From positions 652,064 through 716,063 of the forward strand of contig JNVV01000014.1 of NCBI GenBank assembly GCA_000733355.1: DNA of 64,000 bases, in the 5' to 3' direction. Positions within the stretch are counted from its first letter, which is position 1. Each line of letters begins with the position of its first letter. This document shows, one piece after another, positions 45,022 through 56,202 of this stretch. Source of the stretch: Falciphora oryzae (Eukaryota; Ascomycota; Sordariomycetes; Magnaporthales; Magnaporthaceae). The notes under the pieces were generated by a model. That model saw only the letters and a program-made list of their open reading frames with translations, searched no databases and was not told where the DNA came from. A program made the position numbers and the translations under genes.

Positions 45022-45597
45022 CTTTTCTGCGTAGATTCTGCTTGTGTTTGGGCTGGAGGCTGGTGTCGTGGGCAATTCAGGGGTTCAGGGGCTCGAGGAC
45101 ATCGGGGTTAGGGTAATAGGGGGCTCTGGATGATGCCTGAGGTCTAGCATCGCTGATGATCAAGGGAAACATTGCGCTCGTCCGTTTTTGCGGAGATGAA
45201 TCGGTGGGCTTTTATACAGTTTTTCCAAGCAGCCTGTCCAAGCATTCTTCGAGGCGTCTCCATCAGCGATCTGAATATTTGAGCCCCCAAACTCGAGTCT
45301 TCGAACCCGCCATCGAGCCCAGCTGGTGGCCTTGCGATGTGCTATTCTCGATTAGGCCCTGGCATCGTAAGCCGACTGCATTCCCGCGGGCTCGCTGGAT
45401 CCAGCGCTAAGCCCGTTCAGGCCGGCTTGGCATAAGCCAGACGACCCAAAACGGGCTGGAGACGATAAGCCAGGTGCATAAGACTGAGACCTTTCCTTTT
45501 CCAGTTGCTGGTCGGGCTTCGACTCCTGTTGATTTACTCCAACAAAACGCTGGTTCTTGGTGAATGATAAGCCCAAACCCTCCAAAACGCCCAAGGC
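45022..45597. other. Divergent intergenic region between SDR and bZIP genes
   Basis: This 576-base stretch should hold both promoters. One GTTAGGGTAAT stretch near 45107 resembles a single telomere-type unit but is not repeated. No gene is seen. Confidence 0.4.
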
Positions 45598-46698
45598 ATG
45601 GATTCAGCACGGGTCCCGCGCCCGCCGATGGATCAGCTGCCAGAGGTAGGCGCCTGTTGGCCCCGAGGATGGAGGCTGCGCCGGGGTTATCAGAGGACTG
45701 ACGGCTTACATCCAGGCGCGCGACGCAGGCGACGACTGGTCCGGACTCGGGGACAGGGCCGAGAGAAAGAAGCGCCAGAACCGGCTGAACCAGAGGGCAT
45801 GGAGTGAGTAGCTTTCTCTCCGGACATTCTCGCTCGCTGCTTACAGGATCCATACGAAGGGAAACGCCAGGCTACCAAGTCGCAGAAAGCGAACGGAGAT
45901 GCTTCTATTTCAGGCTACATCTTTGTCCTCGAGGCCTTCGGCGAGACCACGCCTAGGCCTGCCAGCCACAAACCACGCCCGAGGGCAGTTGGCACAGAGC
46001 TCGGTGTCGACCAAGACAAATCATCGACCGCTGTCACTGCCACGCGCACTCCTGCAACAAAGACGCGGCTGATCCCACCCCTTCTCCGATATAATACCGC
46101 CGCCGACGGCCCGTTCCATCCATCGAAGCAGGGCGCCAGCTTCCACATCACCTTCCCGCTCTCGCCGGACCACCACCTGATCACACTGGTGCAGTACAAC
46201 GTGCTGCGGGCCACCATGATGAACATCGGCATCCTGCGCCTGCAGCACATTATCCCGGCGGCCTGCGACAGCGCCGCCCTCCTCGTCGCGCAGGACCAGC
46301 ACCAGACGTCCTCCCCGCCCCCAGCGGACCTGGCGCCCACCGCCCTGCAAAAGACGGTGCCGCACCCCGGCTGGATGGACATCGCGCCCGACGGCCAGAT
46401 GCGCGACAACCTCATCCTTGCCATGCACGCCATCGACGAGGGCGCCCTCTGCGACGACCTGTGCGGCGGCCTGTACGAGGGCTTCGACGACTGCGAGACC
46501 CGGGGCATGCTCGTCTGGGCCGACCCCTGGCGCGCCGAGTCGTGGGAGGCCACTGAGGGCTTCGTGCGCAGGTGGGGGTTCCTGCTCAGGGGCTGCGGCG
46601 CCACGATGCGGGCGACGGACAGGTGGCGAGCGTCGAGGGGGGAGGAGCCGATGGACTGGTCGTTGGTTGAGCAGGGGGGCGGAGAGCAAAGGGGTTGA
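45598..46698 (+). CDS. bZIP-like transcription factor with DUF3425 domain
   Basis: Exons 45598-45645, 45716-45803 and 45860-46698 join in phase to 324 residues. The second splice, using the AG at 45858-45859, rebuilds the basic region DRAERKKRQNRLNQRAWRKR. The nearer AG at 45845-45846 breaks the frame and abuts the branch site. The DUF3425 domain occupies about residues 140-310: FPLSPDHHLITLVQYNVLRA, HPGWMDIAPDGQMRDNLILA, GMLVWADPWRAESWEATEGF and FVRRWGFLL. These fungal proteins have a degenerate bZIP with a short zipper and are predicted nuclear regulators. Most are uncharacterised. The gene is convergent with the MFS carrier ending at 46811, only 112 bases away, so the two 3' ends may overlap in transcription. 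Confidence 0.86.
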
Positions 46699-46810
46699 TA
46701 TTAATGTGTGTAGCAGACACCATGTAATTATGGTAAGGGGGAGCCCTGCTCGAGCAATCTCTGGGGTAAAACAGCTATGTCATATAGGGTCATCACCATT
46801 CTTCTTTCCT

Positions 46811-48326
46811 CTACACCTTCTCGTCCCACTTCTCCCCAATCTGACGCCGCCGGACAGCCTTGGCGCCGATAACAAACACCGCCCCCAGCAGCATCAGACA
46901 CCCCGCGTACGCCTGCGCGCCCTGGTACCTCCCGCCCATGGCGGATATGATTGCGCCGGCGACGGGCGGCCCCAGGACCGAGTTGAGTGAGTTTATGGTC
47001 ATGCTGATGCCCATGGCGGACCCGGCGGTGCGCAGGTCGCGCACGAGCGAGATGCAGGCGCTGGCGTGCAGGCAGGTGATGCCGCCGGCAGCGAGGCCGA
47101 AAAACGCCGTCCAGGCGTATACGCCGACCGGCGTCGACACGCGTGTCCAGCACAGCGCCATGACGGCGCCGGTCAGCTGGGAGGGGACCATGAGGTTGAC
47201 GGGGCCGATGCGGTCGGCAAAGTGTGTCGGGAGCAGGCGCCCAAATAGGTTGGCGCCCGAGTAGAGCAGCAGCAGGTTCAGCGAGTCCGGGTACGACAGC
47301 GGCGGGTGCAGCTGCGTGCGGCTGAACTGCGGCAGGTAGAAGAGCGCCACGTAGAGGCCCGCTTGTGCCTAGGGGTTTTGGTCAGCCAAGCCAGGGGCAG
47401 CTAGTAAAGCCGTATCGGTGGGAGAATGAAGCAAGCCTACAGTCATGACGCCACAGCTGAACAAGGTTAGGTCAATCTTCTTCAGCATGCTCAGGTCCAT
47501 AAAGGGGCCCGACATCTGGGTCTGGATCCTCGAGCGCATAAAGACGTTGGCAAACAGGAACAGGATCAGCTGCATCAGCGCGAGGATCCTCATGGTCCAG
47601 CCGAACCCCAGCGCCGGGAGCAGCTGGCGCGCCACGGCCGGATACATGAGCCCGCCAGTGATGTTGCCGCAGGACGCGATGCCCAGGGCCAGGGCCCTCC
47701 TGGAGGAGAAGTACGTGGCGAGGACCGAGAATGAAGGACATGCCCTGTCGCAGTGGTAGTGGTCAGCATGGTGATGCGCCAAGTCAGGGAATATGGAGCC
47801 TACACCAATCCGCCGCCGATGCCAAACAGGAGGCCCTGCGTGAGCATCAGCTGCCAGTATTGCGTGCTGAAGGATGCGGCCACCAGCCCCAAGGTACACA
47901 GCGACGACCCGAGGGCCATGACGACGCGGAAGTGACCCACATCGCTTAGTCTTCCAGAGAAGACGGCGAGCAGGTTCCCGAGCACGATGGGCATGGAGCC
48001 GATCCATGAGATTTGCGACGGCGGAACGTCCAGGGAGTCGGCGTAGTAGGCCTGGAAGATGCCAAAGGAGATGGTCAGGCCCCAGACGTTGGCCGTCACC
48101 AGGTGGGTGCAGAGGCCTGGTCTGTGTCAGCACAGTCAAGGATGTGCAAGAACGGCTAGGAAAACATGTAGTTACACATTAGCCATGCCCTAAGACCTCC
48201 ATCTGGCGGCGGGGCTGTTTGTTGACTGGCAAGGGTGGGCGACCGGGTCAGCGCATTGGCCTCATAGACGGCAGATCTGGGCTGCGCCTTGGACTCTGGG
48301 TCGGAGGGTAGAGGGAGCGGCTGCAT
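46811..48326 (-). CDS. MFS monocarboxylate-transporter-like (MCT) carrier
   Basis: Minus-strand exons 48326-48176, 48116-47804, 47744-47441 and 47368-46811 join in phase to 441 residues. Introns are 59, 59 and 72 nt with TGCTGAC-type branch sites. After a 40-residue cytosolic tail comes the MCT signature DGGLRAWLM, then SFGIFQAYY, SQISWIGSMP, GRLSDVGHFR and SRRALALGIASCGNITGG. The second half has NLFGRLLPTHFADRIG and a Lys/Arg-rich end. Fungal MCT-like proteins are plasma-membrane or vacuolar carriers for monocarboxylates, riboflavin or unknown metabolites, and many are of unknown substrate. The start at 48326 is the first ATG before the conserved N-terminal motif. Confidence 0.88.
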
Positions 48327-49325
48327 TGTGTGTAGACGTAGTCGATTGCGGGAGAACAAAAGTCTTTGTAGACGGGAGACAGGATGCAGATGTCACGACA
48401 GCAAAATCACCCACGAAGCAGCGAGGCACGCCTGACTGGGAGAGCGGTGTACTATGTGGGGTTTATTATTGATCACGCAATCGAGTGCTGATGCTATTCT
48501 GGGGGAAGGCAATGACGAGATGGTGTATAGGTTAGCTGGTGGATGGTTGGAGTTGGAGGGGATGGTCGGACGTGCGTCTGCGAGCTGGCTGGTTCGTACG
48601 ACGCATATATCATCCCGCTCCCAAAGTCAAGGAAGCGCCCAAGCCGCGTCTGGCGGGCAGCTCCGATACTAGGGCGGCTGCATTGCCGAGCAGACCGGAG
48701 GTCGGGCCACGGCCGGAGGGCCAGGTGGGGCCAAACCCCGTCATAGACACCCCCCGGCTGGCCGATAATCGGGGCGCGGTGACAGGGCCAGGTGCGCAAA
48801 GGGTGCGGCCTAGACCGGCCCAAAGCCGCCACTCTTTCTGGCTCCTGCAGGTACCGGCGGGGTGGCCGGCGACCGGCCAGCGGGTTTCCCGATTCTGCTG
48901 GAACGTCAGGGGTGCTCGGTCCGACCAGGTCCTCCACAGAAGCCAACACCTCCCTTCTGCCCCAGGCTTCATCCTCTCGAAAGAACCTCAAGCAACTTTT
49001 GCATCTTCTGACCGCCAGAGAACGACCTGGAGGTCGTGCTGGCGACGCCCTCGAGTGCCACAGGCACCTGTCCGGCGGCAAACCCGCGTCTCGCCCGCGC
49101 ATCCGATGCCGGACGCCCTGTTCCCTGAGCTGCCGTGGCCGTCACCGCAAAGCGGAGACGCTTCCACCAAGTTCCATGCCATCTGCAGCTACTCCCTGCC
49201 AACCACACTCGCTATCCCTGCGGTGCATATAGCCGGTGAGCTTGATTGCCGGCTTGTGCGTCTGCGTGGAGCAGGATCGAGATTCCACGTCCAACGACGA
49301 CGGCGTCATCGAATCTGGCGGTCAA
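48327..49325. other. About 1 kb without a supportable gene
   Basis: A plus-strand open frame (48539-49498) covers most of this stretch. Its protein is low-complexity Arg/Pro-rich without a recognised domain, and it runs antisense into the ankyrin gene, so I treat it as chance. The left end is the MCT gene promoter. Confidence 0.4.
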
Positions 49326-51592
49326 CTATTCCACCTGACGCTCTCGGACAACCAAGACCGTCTCGTGCGTGGAGGTCCTTTCGCGCAAAATCCATGCAGC
49401 CTCAGCTAGGCGCTGGTGCGCGAGCTCCTCGTGGGATTTCTCAAGCTCAATCTCCAGGAGCTGCAGCATGGACCTGCCAGACTCATCAACAGCGCTAAGG
49501 GCGTCTTGGTCGGCGGTGGCTTCGGCCAGGAGGTGGATGCACTCTGTGGACGTCTCGAGTTTGTAGCCTTCCAACATTGGTATCCCACCCAGCTTGCGGA
49601 TGTGGCTCATCGGAGGAGTTTCGCCGCGGGAATTGCGAGCTGCGGCGTCGACCCCGGCCTCGAGAAGGAGCTTGACAACTTCCGGGAATATAATTTCGGG
49701 ATACTCGGGCGTGACGCAATGCACTAGACAGGGCAGCTCAGGTCAGAAAATCGTCGCAGTGTTTGTGTGGAGGTTGGAGATGGGGCGTCTCACGAGCAGT
49801 GCTCCCGGCGACAACCTGCTTCGGAAGCGACGCCTCCCGGCGGTAGTTTACATCTGCGCCCGCGTCTAGTAGAAGCCGTATGGTCGCTTGTGTGACATCC
49901 TGAGAGTAGCCGGCGGTGCAAACCACCACCAGCAGGTTACTCCACGGCAGTCTGGCCACTCTGGCCACTCGCCGCAATAGCCGACATCGGCGCCTGCGTC
50001 CAGTAGAAGCCTGACAACCTCTGCGTCTGGACCGATAAGGCCGTGCCCACCGCAAGCTGCCAGGAGAGGCGTTAGCCCGTGGCAGCCGGGGCCGCTACGG
50101 TAGTTGACATCGGCACCCGCGCCCAGCAGGGCCTCGACAACCTCGATGCCAAAGTCCAACGACCTGAAGCAAGCCTGGGCCAGGGGCGTTATCCCGTCAG
50201 AATCGATGCCGCTGCGGCGGTTGACGTCAGCACCCGCGTCCGGCAAAACCCTAATCACCTCTGCGCCATTGTCGCTGTTGCCGCAGGCTGCTATCAGGGG
50301 AGTGACGCCCATGGACTCAAGCCTACCGCCGCCTTCCACGTCTGCGCCGGCGTCGAGCAGTGCCCGAAGCACCTTCGGGTCGGCTCCCGGGCTTCTGCTG
50401 CAAGCCGAGATCAAGGGCGTCGTTTCGTTCTCGCCATTTGCATTTGTGACAAACGTGCGGTGGCTGGGATCCGCGCCGGCCTCGACAAGGAGCTTGATGA
50501 CCGGGGCGAGGTCATAATTGCGGATGTAAAAATACTCCCCAATCTCATGGCTTTGGCAGACGGCAGACAGGGGCGAAATTCCGACAGAGTTTGATGTGGC
50601 GATGGCGGAGACGCCGGCGTCAAGGAGCAGCTTGATGATCTCCTCGCTCGTGCATATGCCGCAGGCAGCGGCCAGGGGCGTGAAGGACGCGCCGCCGTGA
50701 CGGCGGTTGACGTCAAATCCGTGCTCAGCCATTTTACGCAACGCCACAAGACCGTGGCCGATATCGCGGTAGCCCAATTCCTCGACCAGGAACTCTAGGG
50801 CATGGGACGACTTTTGGTTGATGGCAGCACACCGGAAAGCCCTGGGGTCATCCCGAGATATTTTCCCGCCGCGAGCCATCAAGTGTTCAATAAGCGGGAC
50901 AGAGCCAGTTTGCGCTGCCATTTCCATCTGGTCCTCACTAGCTTGTCAACACACGGCCACAAGATTGGTATGCTTGGCTTGGCTTACGAGTCCCCCAAGT
51001 AAACTTATAAAATGGCGGCAAAGTACATACTAAAGAGTTCCGTGGGGTCACATCAGACATCGACACGTTGATGTCTGGGTCGTGGTTCAGCAGAAGGTCG
51101 ATCGACTCCATATGACGCGGTTTGACTTCTTGGCCTTCGTTTACGGCGTTTTCGAGCACCAGCAGCGTCGCGACGCCAGTTTCAAGCTCTTGCCTCCAGC
51201 CCCGCTGATGGGTACGACGAAAGGGGGCGCTGGCGTTGGCGCCAGAGTCGAGCAGGAGCCGGAACGTGGCAGGATCAGCAGCCCTGGCAGCCAAGTGAGG
51301 GCATCAAATATATTTCTGGATCTTCGCGAGGACATCGAATACAAGCTTCGGTATCGGCACCGAGCAGGATGAGGAGCGCCGCCATGTCAAAGTTGCCGCG
51401 GCGCACGGCCATGTGCAGCAGACTGTCGGACTCGCCCCTCCTTTCCAGGCGAGACCTGACGAAGTTGACCCGCCCATCGTACCGACCCAGACCCGCTGCC
51501 AGGTCGTCGAGATGGCCGTCCAAAGCGGCTTGGTGCAGCTCGTCAATGTCCCTGTCGTGGCCACCCAACTGGATGGCCCAACTGTCGTCCAT
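49326..51592 (-). CDS. Ankyrin-repeat protein, apparently frame-disrupted
   Basis: Minus-strand coding pieces run from the ATG at 51592 (MDDSWAIQLGGHDRDIDELH) to TGA/TAG-bounded ends at 49326. At least eight ankyrin units are readable, e.g. GVTPLIAACGNSDNGAEVIR and VVRLLLDAGADV. Two joins are normal introns: 51030-50934 (rebuilding NSLDQMEMAAQ) and one with its donor near 49792 and acceptor near 49734, giving GSTALHCVTPEYPEII. Two other joins fail. Near 51343-51292 the repeat passes from GADTEA to AARAADPATF only with a frame change. Near 50000 it passes from LLLDAGADVGY to WSNLLVVVCTAGY across a GAGTGGCCA tandem repeat, again out of frame. Either the gene is decaying, the sequence has small errors, or splicing is non-canonical. 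Ankyrin arrays bind proteins. No effector domain is attached. Confidence 0.7.
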
Positions 51593-52016
51593 ATTGGTCA
51601 GTCCTTGCTGGGTCGACGTGCCGGCGGTGAGTCCGAGTCGCTGAAGGGTCAAGATACTGGCCAGGGCCGAGGCTGGCATCGACGATTAGGCAGGTGGGAG
51701 CGTCTGATTCCGTGTCGTCAGCATAACGGGAGACCCCGCGCCCAACGCCCACCATGGTCGCGCTGCTGCCAGTGAACCGCTCCGGGGCGGAGACGGCGGG
51801 GCCAGGTAAACACGAAGAGACGCAGGGGCGGGGACGGGAGGTCCAGCAAAATGGAAGCACGTGAGTTAACATCGACACTAGCAAGGAACATGAACATGCC
51901 ACGGCAAAACACAAGTTGGTTGCGTCCTCAATCATTAATTCTATTAAGACGGATTCATTAGGGCATGGCTATGAAGGATCGTGATTCACAGCGGCTGGGT
52001 TCGCTGGACAAGAAGC
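51593..52016. other. Intergenic region between ankyrin and BYS1 genes
   Basis: This 424-base stretch holds the ankyrin gene promoter and the BYS1 3' flank (AT-rich near 51930-51960). No gene is seen. Confidence 0.4.
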
Positions 52017-52569
52017 TTAGGCGCAGAGGGTGGCGGTGACGTCCACAGGCTCGGGGCAGCCAAAGACCTTCTTGTGGACGGGGGTGCTGTAGCAGTCGGC
52101 CTGGTTGGCGGCGCAGTCGAACTTCTCGCAGCCGTCGCCGGGGCTCAGGGTGTTGCGGGCGCCGGCGAAAGGGTTGCCCCACTCGGTGCTGAACTCGTAG
52201 TAGGCGTAGTCAGGGTTCTTGGACGACGAGTAGCCGAAGAACAGGGGCTCCGAGAGGGTCCGGGTCTTGGCGATCTTGACGGTCTGCAGGGGAGATGCGG
52301 GGAATCGCGCGCTGGTCAGCTTGTTTTTTTTTTTGGGAATTGTCATTGCATCATCACCAGATAGACGGAGGGGAACGTACCGAGCCCGCAGCGATCATGT
52401 CCTCGCTCCAGGTCTCACCCTTCTTAAGGGCAGCCTGGGCGCCCTGACCCCCGCTATACGGAAAGGACTGGACGAAGACGGTCTCGTCGCAGTTGTTTGT
52501 CACAATGGCCTTGCCGGCGGAGGCGACGGCCACGAGGGTGGCAGCGGCGGCGATGACGGAGCACTTCAT
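52017..52569 (-). CDS. BYS1-family secreted protein (thaumatin-like fold)
   Basis: Minus-strand exons 52569-52381 and 52283-52017 join in phase over a 97-nt intron to 151 residues. The signal peptide is MKCSVIAAAATLVAVASA. The mature protein starts GKAIVTNNCDETVFVQSF and continues with ALKKGETWSED, KIAKTRTLSEPLFFGYS, YYEFSTEWGNPFAG and four later cysteines. This matches the Blastomyces yeast-phase-specific protein (BYS1) family: small cysteine-containing secreted proteins with distant similarity to thaumatins, unknown in function and often strongly or conditionally expressed. The gene has a good TATA box and a CAG-repeat leader. Confidence 0.92.
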
Positions 52570-52664
52570 GGTTGCGGTTTGGGGGTTGGGAATTAGACCG
52601 AACAAAGTCGAGCGACTGGGTATTACTGCTGGGTAAGGCGGGGATGAAGAGCAGGTGTTGAGTC

Positions 52665-52688
52665 TGGCTGCTGCTGCTGCTGCTGCTG
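52665..52688. repeat. CTG/CAG trinucleotide microsatellite in BYS1 leader
   Basis: About eight consecutive CTG units (CAG on the BYS1 strand) lie between the TATA box and the BYS1 start codon, so they probably fall in the 5' untranslated leader. Confidence 0.7.
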
Positions 52689-52737
52689 AGGGGAGAGGTC
52701 TTTTTTTTTCTGTCGAGATGGCGGGGGACAGTCTGGG

Positions 52738-52745
52738 CTTTTATA
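52738..52745 (-). promoter_or_regulatory. TATA box of BYS1 gene
   Basis: The minus strand reads TATAAAAG 169-176 bases upstream of the ATG at 52569. This is a near-consensus TATA element at a usual fungal spacing. Confidence 0.5.
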
Positions 52746-55001
52746 TCCCATTCTCGCCGCCGGACCGGGACGTGTCGAGTGCAAGCGGCGCAACGTTGCC
52801 GTCACGAGAGGAGCGGTGGGATGGCTCGCTGCCCTGTGCTTGCTGCCTCCTTACACAGGGGGTGGTGATGCACAGTACCTCCTGCCGCATAGGGAGGCCG
52901 AACCTCACCGCAAATTGCATCACAACCATGTCGGACATGCAACCCAACCGTTGCGTTGTCGTGCCGGTGGCGGGATTCCCCACGCAGCAAGGCACCGGGC
53001 TGGTGGCATACGAGGGTGCGAGGCGGCCAGGGGCGGCTGAGAAGGCAGCGAGGGCAGCGCAGCACAAGGAAGGATTTGGTGGAGGACGCGGTGATATCAC
53101 GCAGTGGGCCGACGTCTACCGCCTTCTCCCGGGCCCGGCCTGCCTTGTTTGCTGGCGACCGCCTCCCACGCACTCACTGTGTCGTCGTCCTCTTTTACGT
53201 AGCCGAAACCTCGTATTCTCCACAGCACGTGGACCGGCAAAAAAAGGGGAGCCGCGGCCGGGGAGCGCTTCCAGCCGTCGAGGGGCCAATCAGGCTCTGT
53301 TGCGCAACACGAGATTGGGGTGTTCCGTCATGCATGTCCATCGATCAGTCCAATCTCCGCGCCCTCATGCGCTTCCCGTCAGCGCCATCCTCGGCCGCCA
53401 ATTGCCGGCGGTGTGTGGGATCGCATCGCCCAGCAAGCCCGGTGTGGCTTTGCCGCTGGTGGGCTGGTGGGCTGGCAGGGTTTGCTACGAGCAGTAACGC
53501 CGGGGAAGGCCCATGGAAGCGGGAGCTGGAAGGTCTGGGGCTGGGGGTTGGGTGAGCGTGTCAATCGCTCGTATTCAGGCACCTGCTGCTAAACATAAAC
53601 GGCGCCCGAGCCGAGTGCCGGGCCAACCCCGCATTGGACAAACCATTTGCGGCTGCTCCGTCAGGGGGAGGAAACACAGCACGCCGAGTCCTTGAATGTG
53701 GCTGCTGATGCCAGCCAGCTGCCAGTCCCTGCCTTTCTTGGACGGCGCCAGCCCCTAGATTCCCTTAGAGCTGCACGCATGGCATGCATAGACAGTCTTC
53801 CCAGCTGCGAGCGAATGCTGCAGGCGCTGGCGCGACGGCCTACTAACGAGGCTGCTCGATTGCCGATTGCGTGGAACGTCGGCGTACAGAGTTTTTGCCT
53901 TCTTTTTCTTCTCAAACCCGCGCGCCGCGACTCGTGTCACAGCAGCCGGCCTTATTACACCGCATTCGGATATCAACCTTGTCCGAAAATAGCAGGCAAG
54001 AAAAATGCTTGTTTGCGTCGCCCAAGGTCGACAAGCCCTCGGCTTACCGCTACGTCCTACGCCCACCCGGCCAGCCCGTTGGCTCTGCCAGACACGAGCT
54101 TATGGGTGGGCATGATTGTGGATGCATGCAGAGCACTCAACTCGGTGCTGGCGGAGTCCTATTCTAGCCTTTGATGCACTGGAGCGGGCGGCGACGGAAT
54201 CGTCGAGTCAGGTAGAGCCCAACAAGGCAATTCCGTGCACGGGCCCTGGCCATTGCCATCACCTTCGACCCGACTCCCCAGAAAGTGTGAACTCCAGCTC
54301 GAAAGAGCACCGCCCGGTTCTCGTGGCGCACACCGGAGTGCACAGAGTCGTTCTCTACTGCTGCCCGTCCTTCCGTCGTCCGCGCAGTGCGCAACGATTC
54401 ACGATGCAAGACACAGCCCGCGCGACATTGGAGTCGGCAGGACTTTACAAAGGCCATTGGTGAATCATCGAGGCGGAAAGAATCGATAGGATCGGTGGAA
54501 CAACTGCCATGCACTATTGAGGTACCTATAGGTTTGCTTTGTTTTGCCATGTCTGTCAGGTCGCTGGCTGCTGGCTGGAGCTGCTAAGTCCGTGCCACAA
54601 TTGTGTTGTCTTTTTTTTTCTTTTTCGGACCACTCGGCACCACCTCACGATATCGGGTGGGGCTTGTTACGAGAGCATGCCTTCGCCCTGCTCTGGAGAA
54701 ACCAGCTGTGGTGGAGATTCCCTCCATGTCAATGGACACCAACCGACACCAACCACCATTCTCCTCCCTCCTTCACTTTGTCCCTTCCACGCCTCCGAAA
54801 TTCCTGCGAGCTTGGAGGTAAGTATGATGCGTGCGCCATTGGCCAGCGCTCGCAACTTGTGGCTATCACCTGAGACGCATGTTAGCCGGCTGGAGGGGTA
54901 TTTGCTAGAGATGCCTCAATTCACCGTACCTCTTCTAACCTATCCTGCACTTTCCTCCGGATCCATTGTGCACGGTAGCTCGAGCCGACGCCCCACGCGT
55001 C
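52746..55001. other. About 2.3 kb without a supportable gene
   Basis: Only short frames lacking recognisable domains occur. The right end should contain the phosphoesterase promoter. I see no repeat or RNA gene. Confidence 0.45.
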
Positions 55002-55838
55002 ATGTCCCCAACAGCATTCCAGATCATGTCGGACCTGCACCTGGAAACGCACGCATCACACGACTTCGCATTCAAACGAACAGCTCCGAATCTGGCCCTT
55101 CTTGGCGACATCGGCCACGTTGCTGACGACCGGCTGTTCACATTCTTGGAGAAACAGCTGCGTCGTTTCTGGAACGTCTTCTTCCTTCTGGGCAACCACG
55201 AGCCTATCGGCGCCAGCTGGCCCCTGGCAAGGCAGAGGGTGCACTCCTTCGCCGCCCGCATGGAGGCCCTGCGCGCCCGGTCGACCGTTGGCCGGTTCGT
55301 GTTCCTGGACCGGAAGCGACACGACGTCGACAGCAACCTCACCATCCTGGGCTGCACTCTGTTCTCGCATGTCCTGCCCCAGGAGACGGCCGACGTGGGC
55401 GCGCGCCTGGTGGACTTTTCGCGGATCCACGGCTGGGCAGTGCACGACCACGTTGACGCACACCTGGCCGACGTCGAGTGGCTTAACGGTCAAGTCGCAG
55501 CCATTTCGAGGCTGGAGCCGGAGCGGCGCATCGCCATCTTCAGCCATCACAGCCCGACCCTGGACGCCAGGAGCGTCGACGAGAAGCACAAAAACCAGCC
55601 CAGCTCGGTCGCGTCGGGCTTTGCCACTGACCTCAGCACCCATGAGTGCTGGAAGAGCCAGGCTGTCGTGCTCTGGGCGTTTGGGCACACGCATCTCAGC
55701 TGTGACTTTGTCGATGGGTCAGGCACGAGGGTCGTCGCCAACCAGAAGGGTACTTCGGCCAAGCCCGAGAAGAACTTTGACCCCTCGAAGGTCTTTGTCC
55801 TGAGCAGCGATCAGGAGACACGAGGGCTCCTCATATGA
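55002..55838 (+). CDS. Calcineurin-like metallophosphoesterase
   Basis: An intronless frame from the ATG at 55002 encodes 278 residues. The frame is open back to 54966 only via TTG. All metal-binding motifs are present: SDLHLE near the start, LLGDIGH, LLGNHEP, IAIFSHHSPT and AFGHTHLSCDF, with the expected Asp, His and Asn ligands. The region between LGNHEP and FSHHSP carries CTLFSHV, as in related fungal Ser/Thr-phosphatase-like proteins. No signal peptide is visible, so the protein is probably cytosolic. The substrate cannot be assigned, since the family includes phosphatases, nucleotidases and phosphodiesterases. Confidence 0.9.
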   Translation: MSPTAFQIMSDLHLETHASHDFAFKRTAPNLALLGDIGHVADDRLFTFLEKQLRRFWNVFFLLGNHEPIGASWPLARQRVHSFAARMEALRARSTVGRFVFLDRKRHDVDSNLTILGCTLFSHVLPQETADVGARLVDFSRIHGWAVHDHVDAHLADVEWLNGQVAAISRLEPERRIAIFSHHSPTLDARSVDEKHKNQPSSVASGFATDLSTHECWKSQAVVLWAFGHTHLSCDFVDGSGTRVVANQKGTSAKPEKNFDPSKVFVLSSDQETRGLLI

Positions 55839-56202
55839 ACCACACTCGCTGGTCCGGCACACAACTTTCTTAAGCCCCTGGATGTTGGTCGTCGGCAATG
55901 GGGCCGCCGGCCAAGCCCTGCATCGCGCTCTCGTCTTGGCATATCGGAACCTCCACCGAAGCGCCGATATGGTGGAAACCTTGGGGAGCTGGTGGAACAC
56001 TAGATCAAAAATTGCTGTCAGAAATGCTGCAAGGCCCGGTGTTGGCAGGCCAGGCAGACCAAGCCTATTTCGACGGACTCGAGCGCTTCTGGAGTTATGG
56101 CAGATCACCACCGCTCTACCCATCACGCACGTCCACCCCCTATCTGTCGCCGTATCCTGGTCATTGAAGCTGACAGCGTAGGCAGCCCCCAGCTCCGGTC
56201 TC

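Noticed and set aside
45107..45117. Telomere-like TTAGGG stretch
   Set aside because: Only one unit, with no array, so it is not a telomeric tract.
48539..49498. Plus-strand 319-codon open frame
   Set aside because: Arg/Pro-rich, no domain, and overlaps the ankyrin gene end on the other strand.
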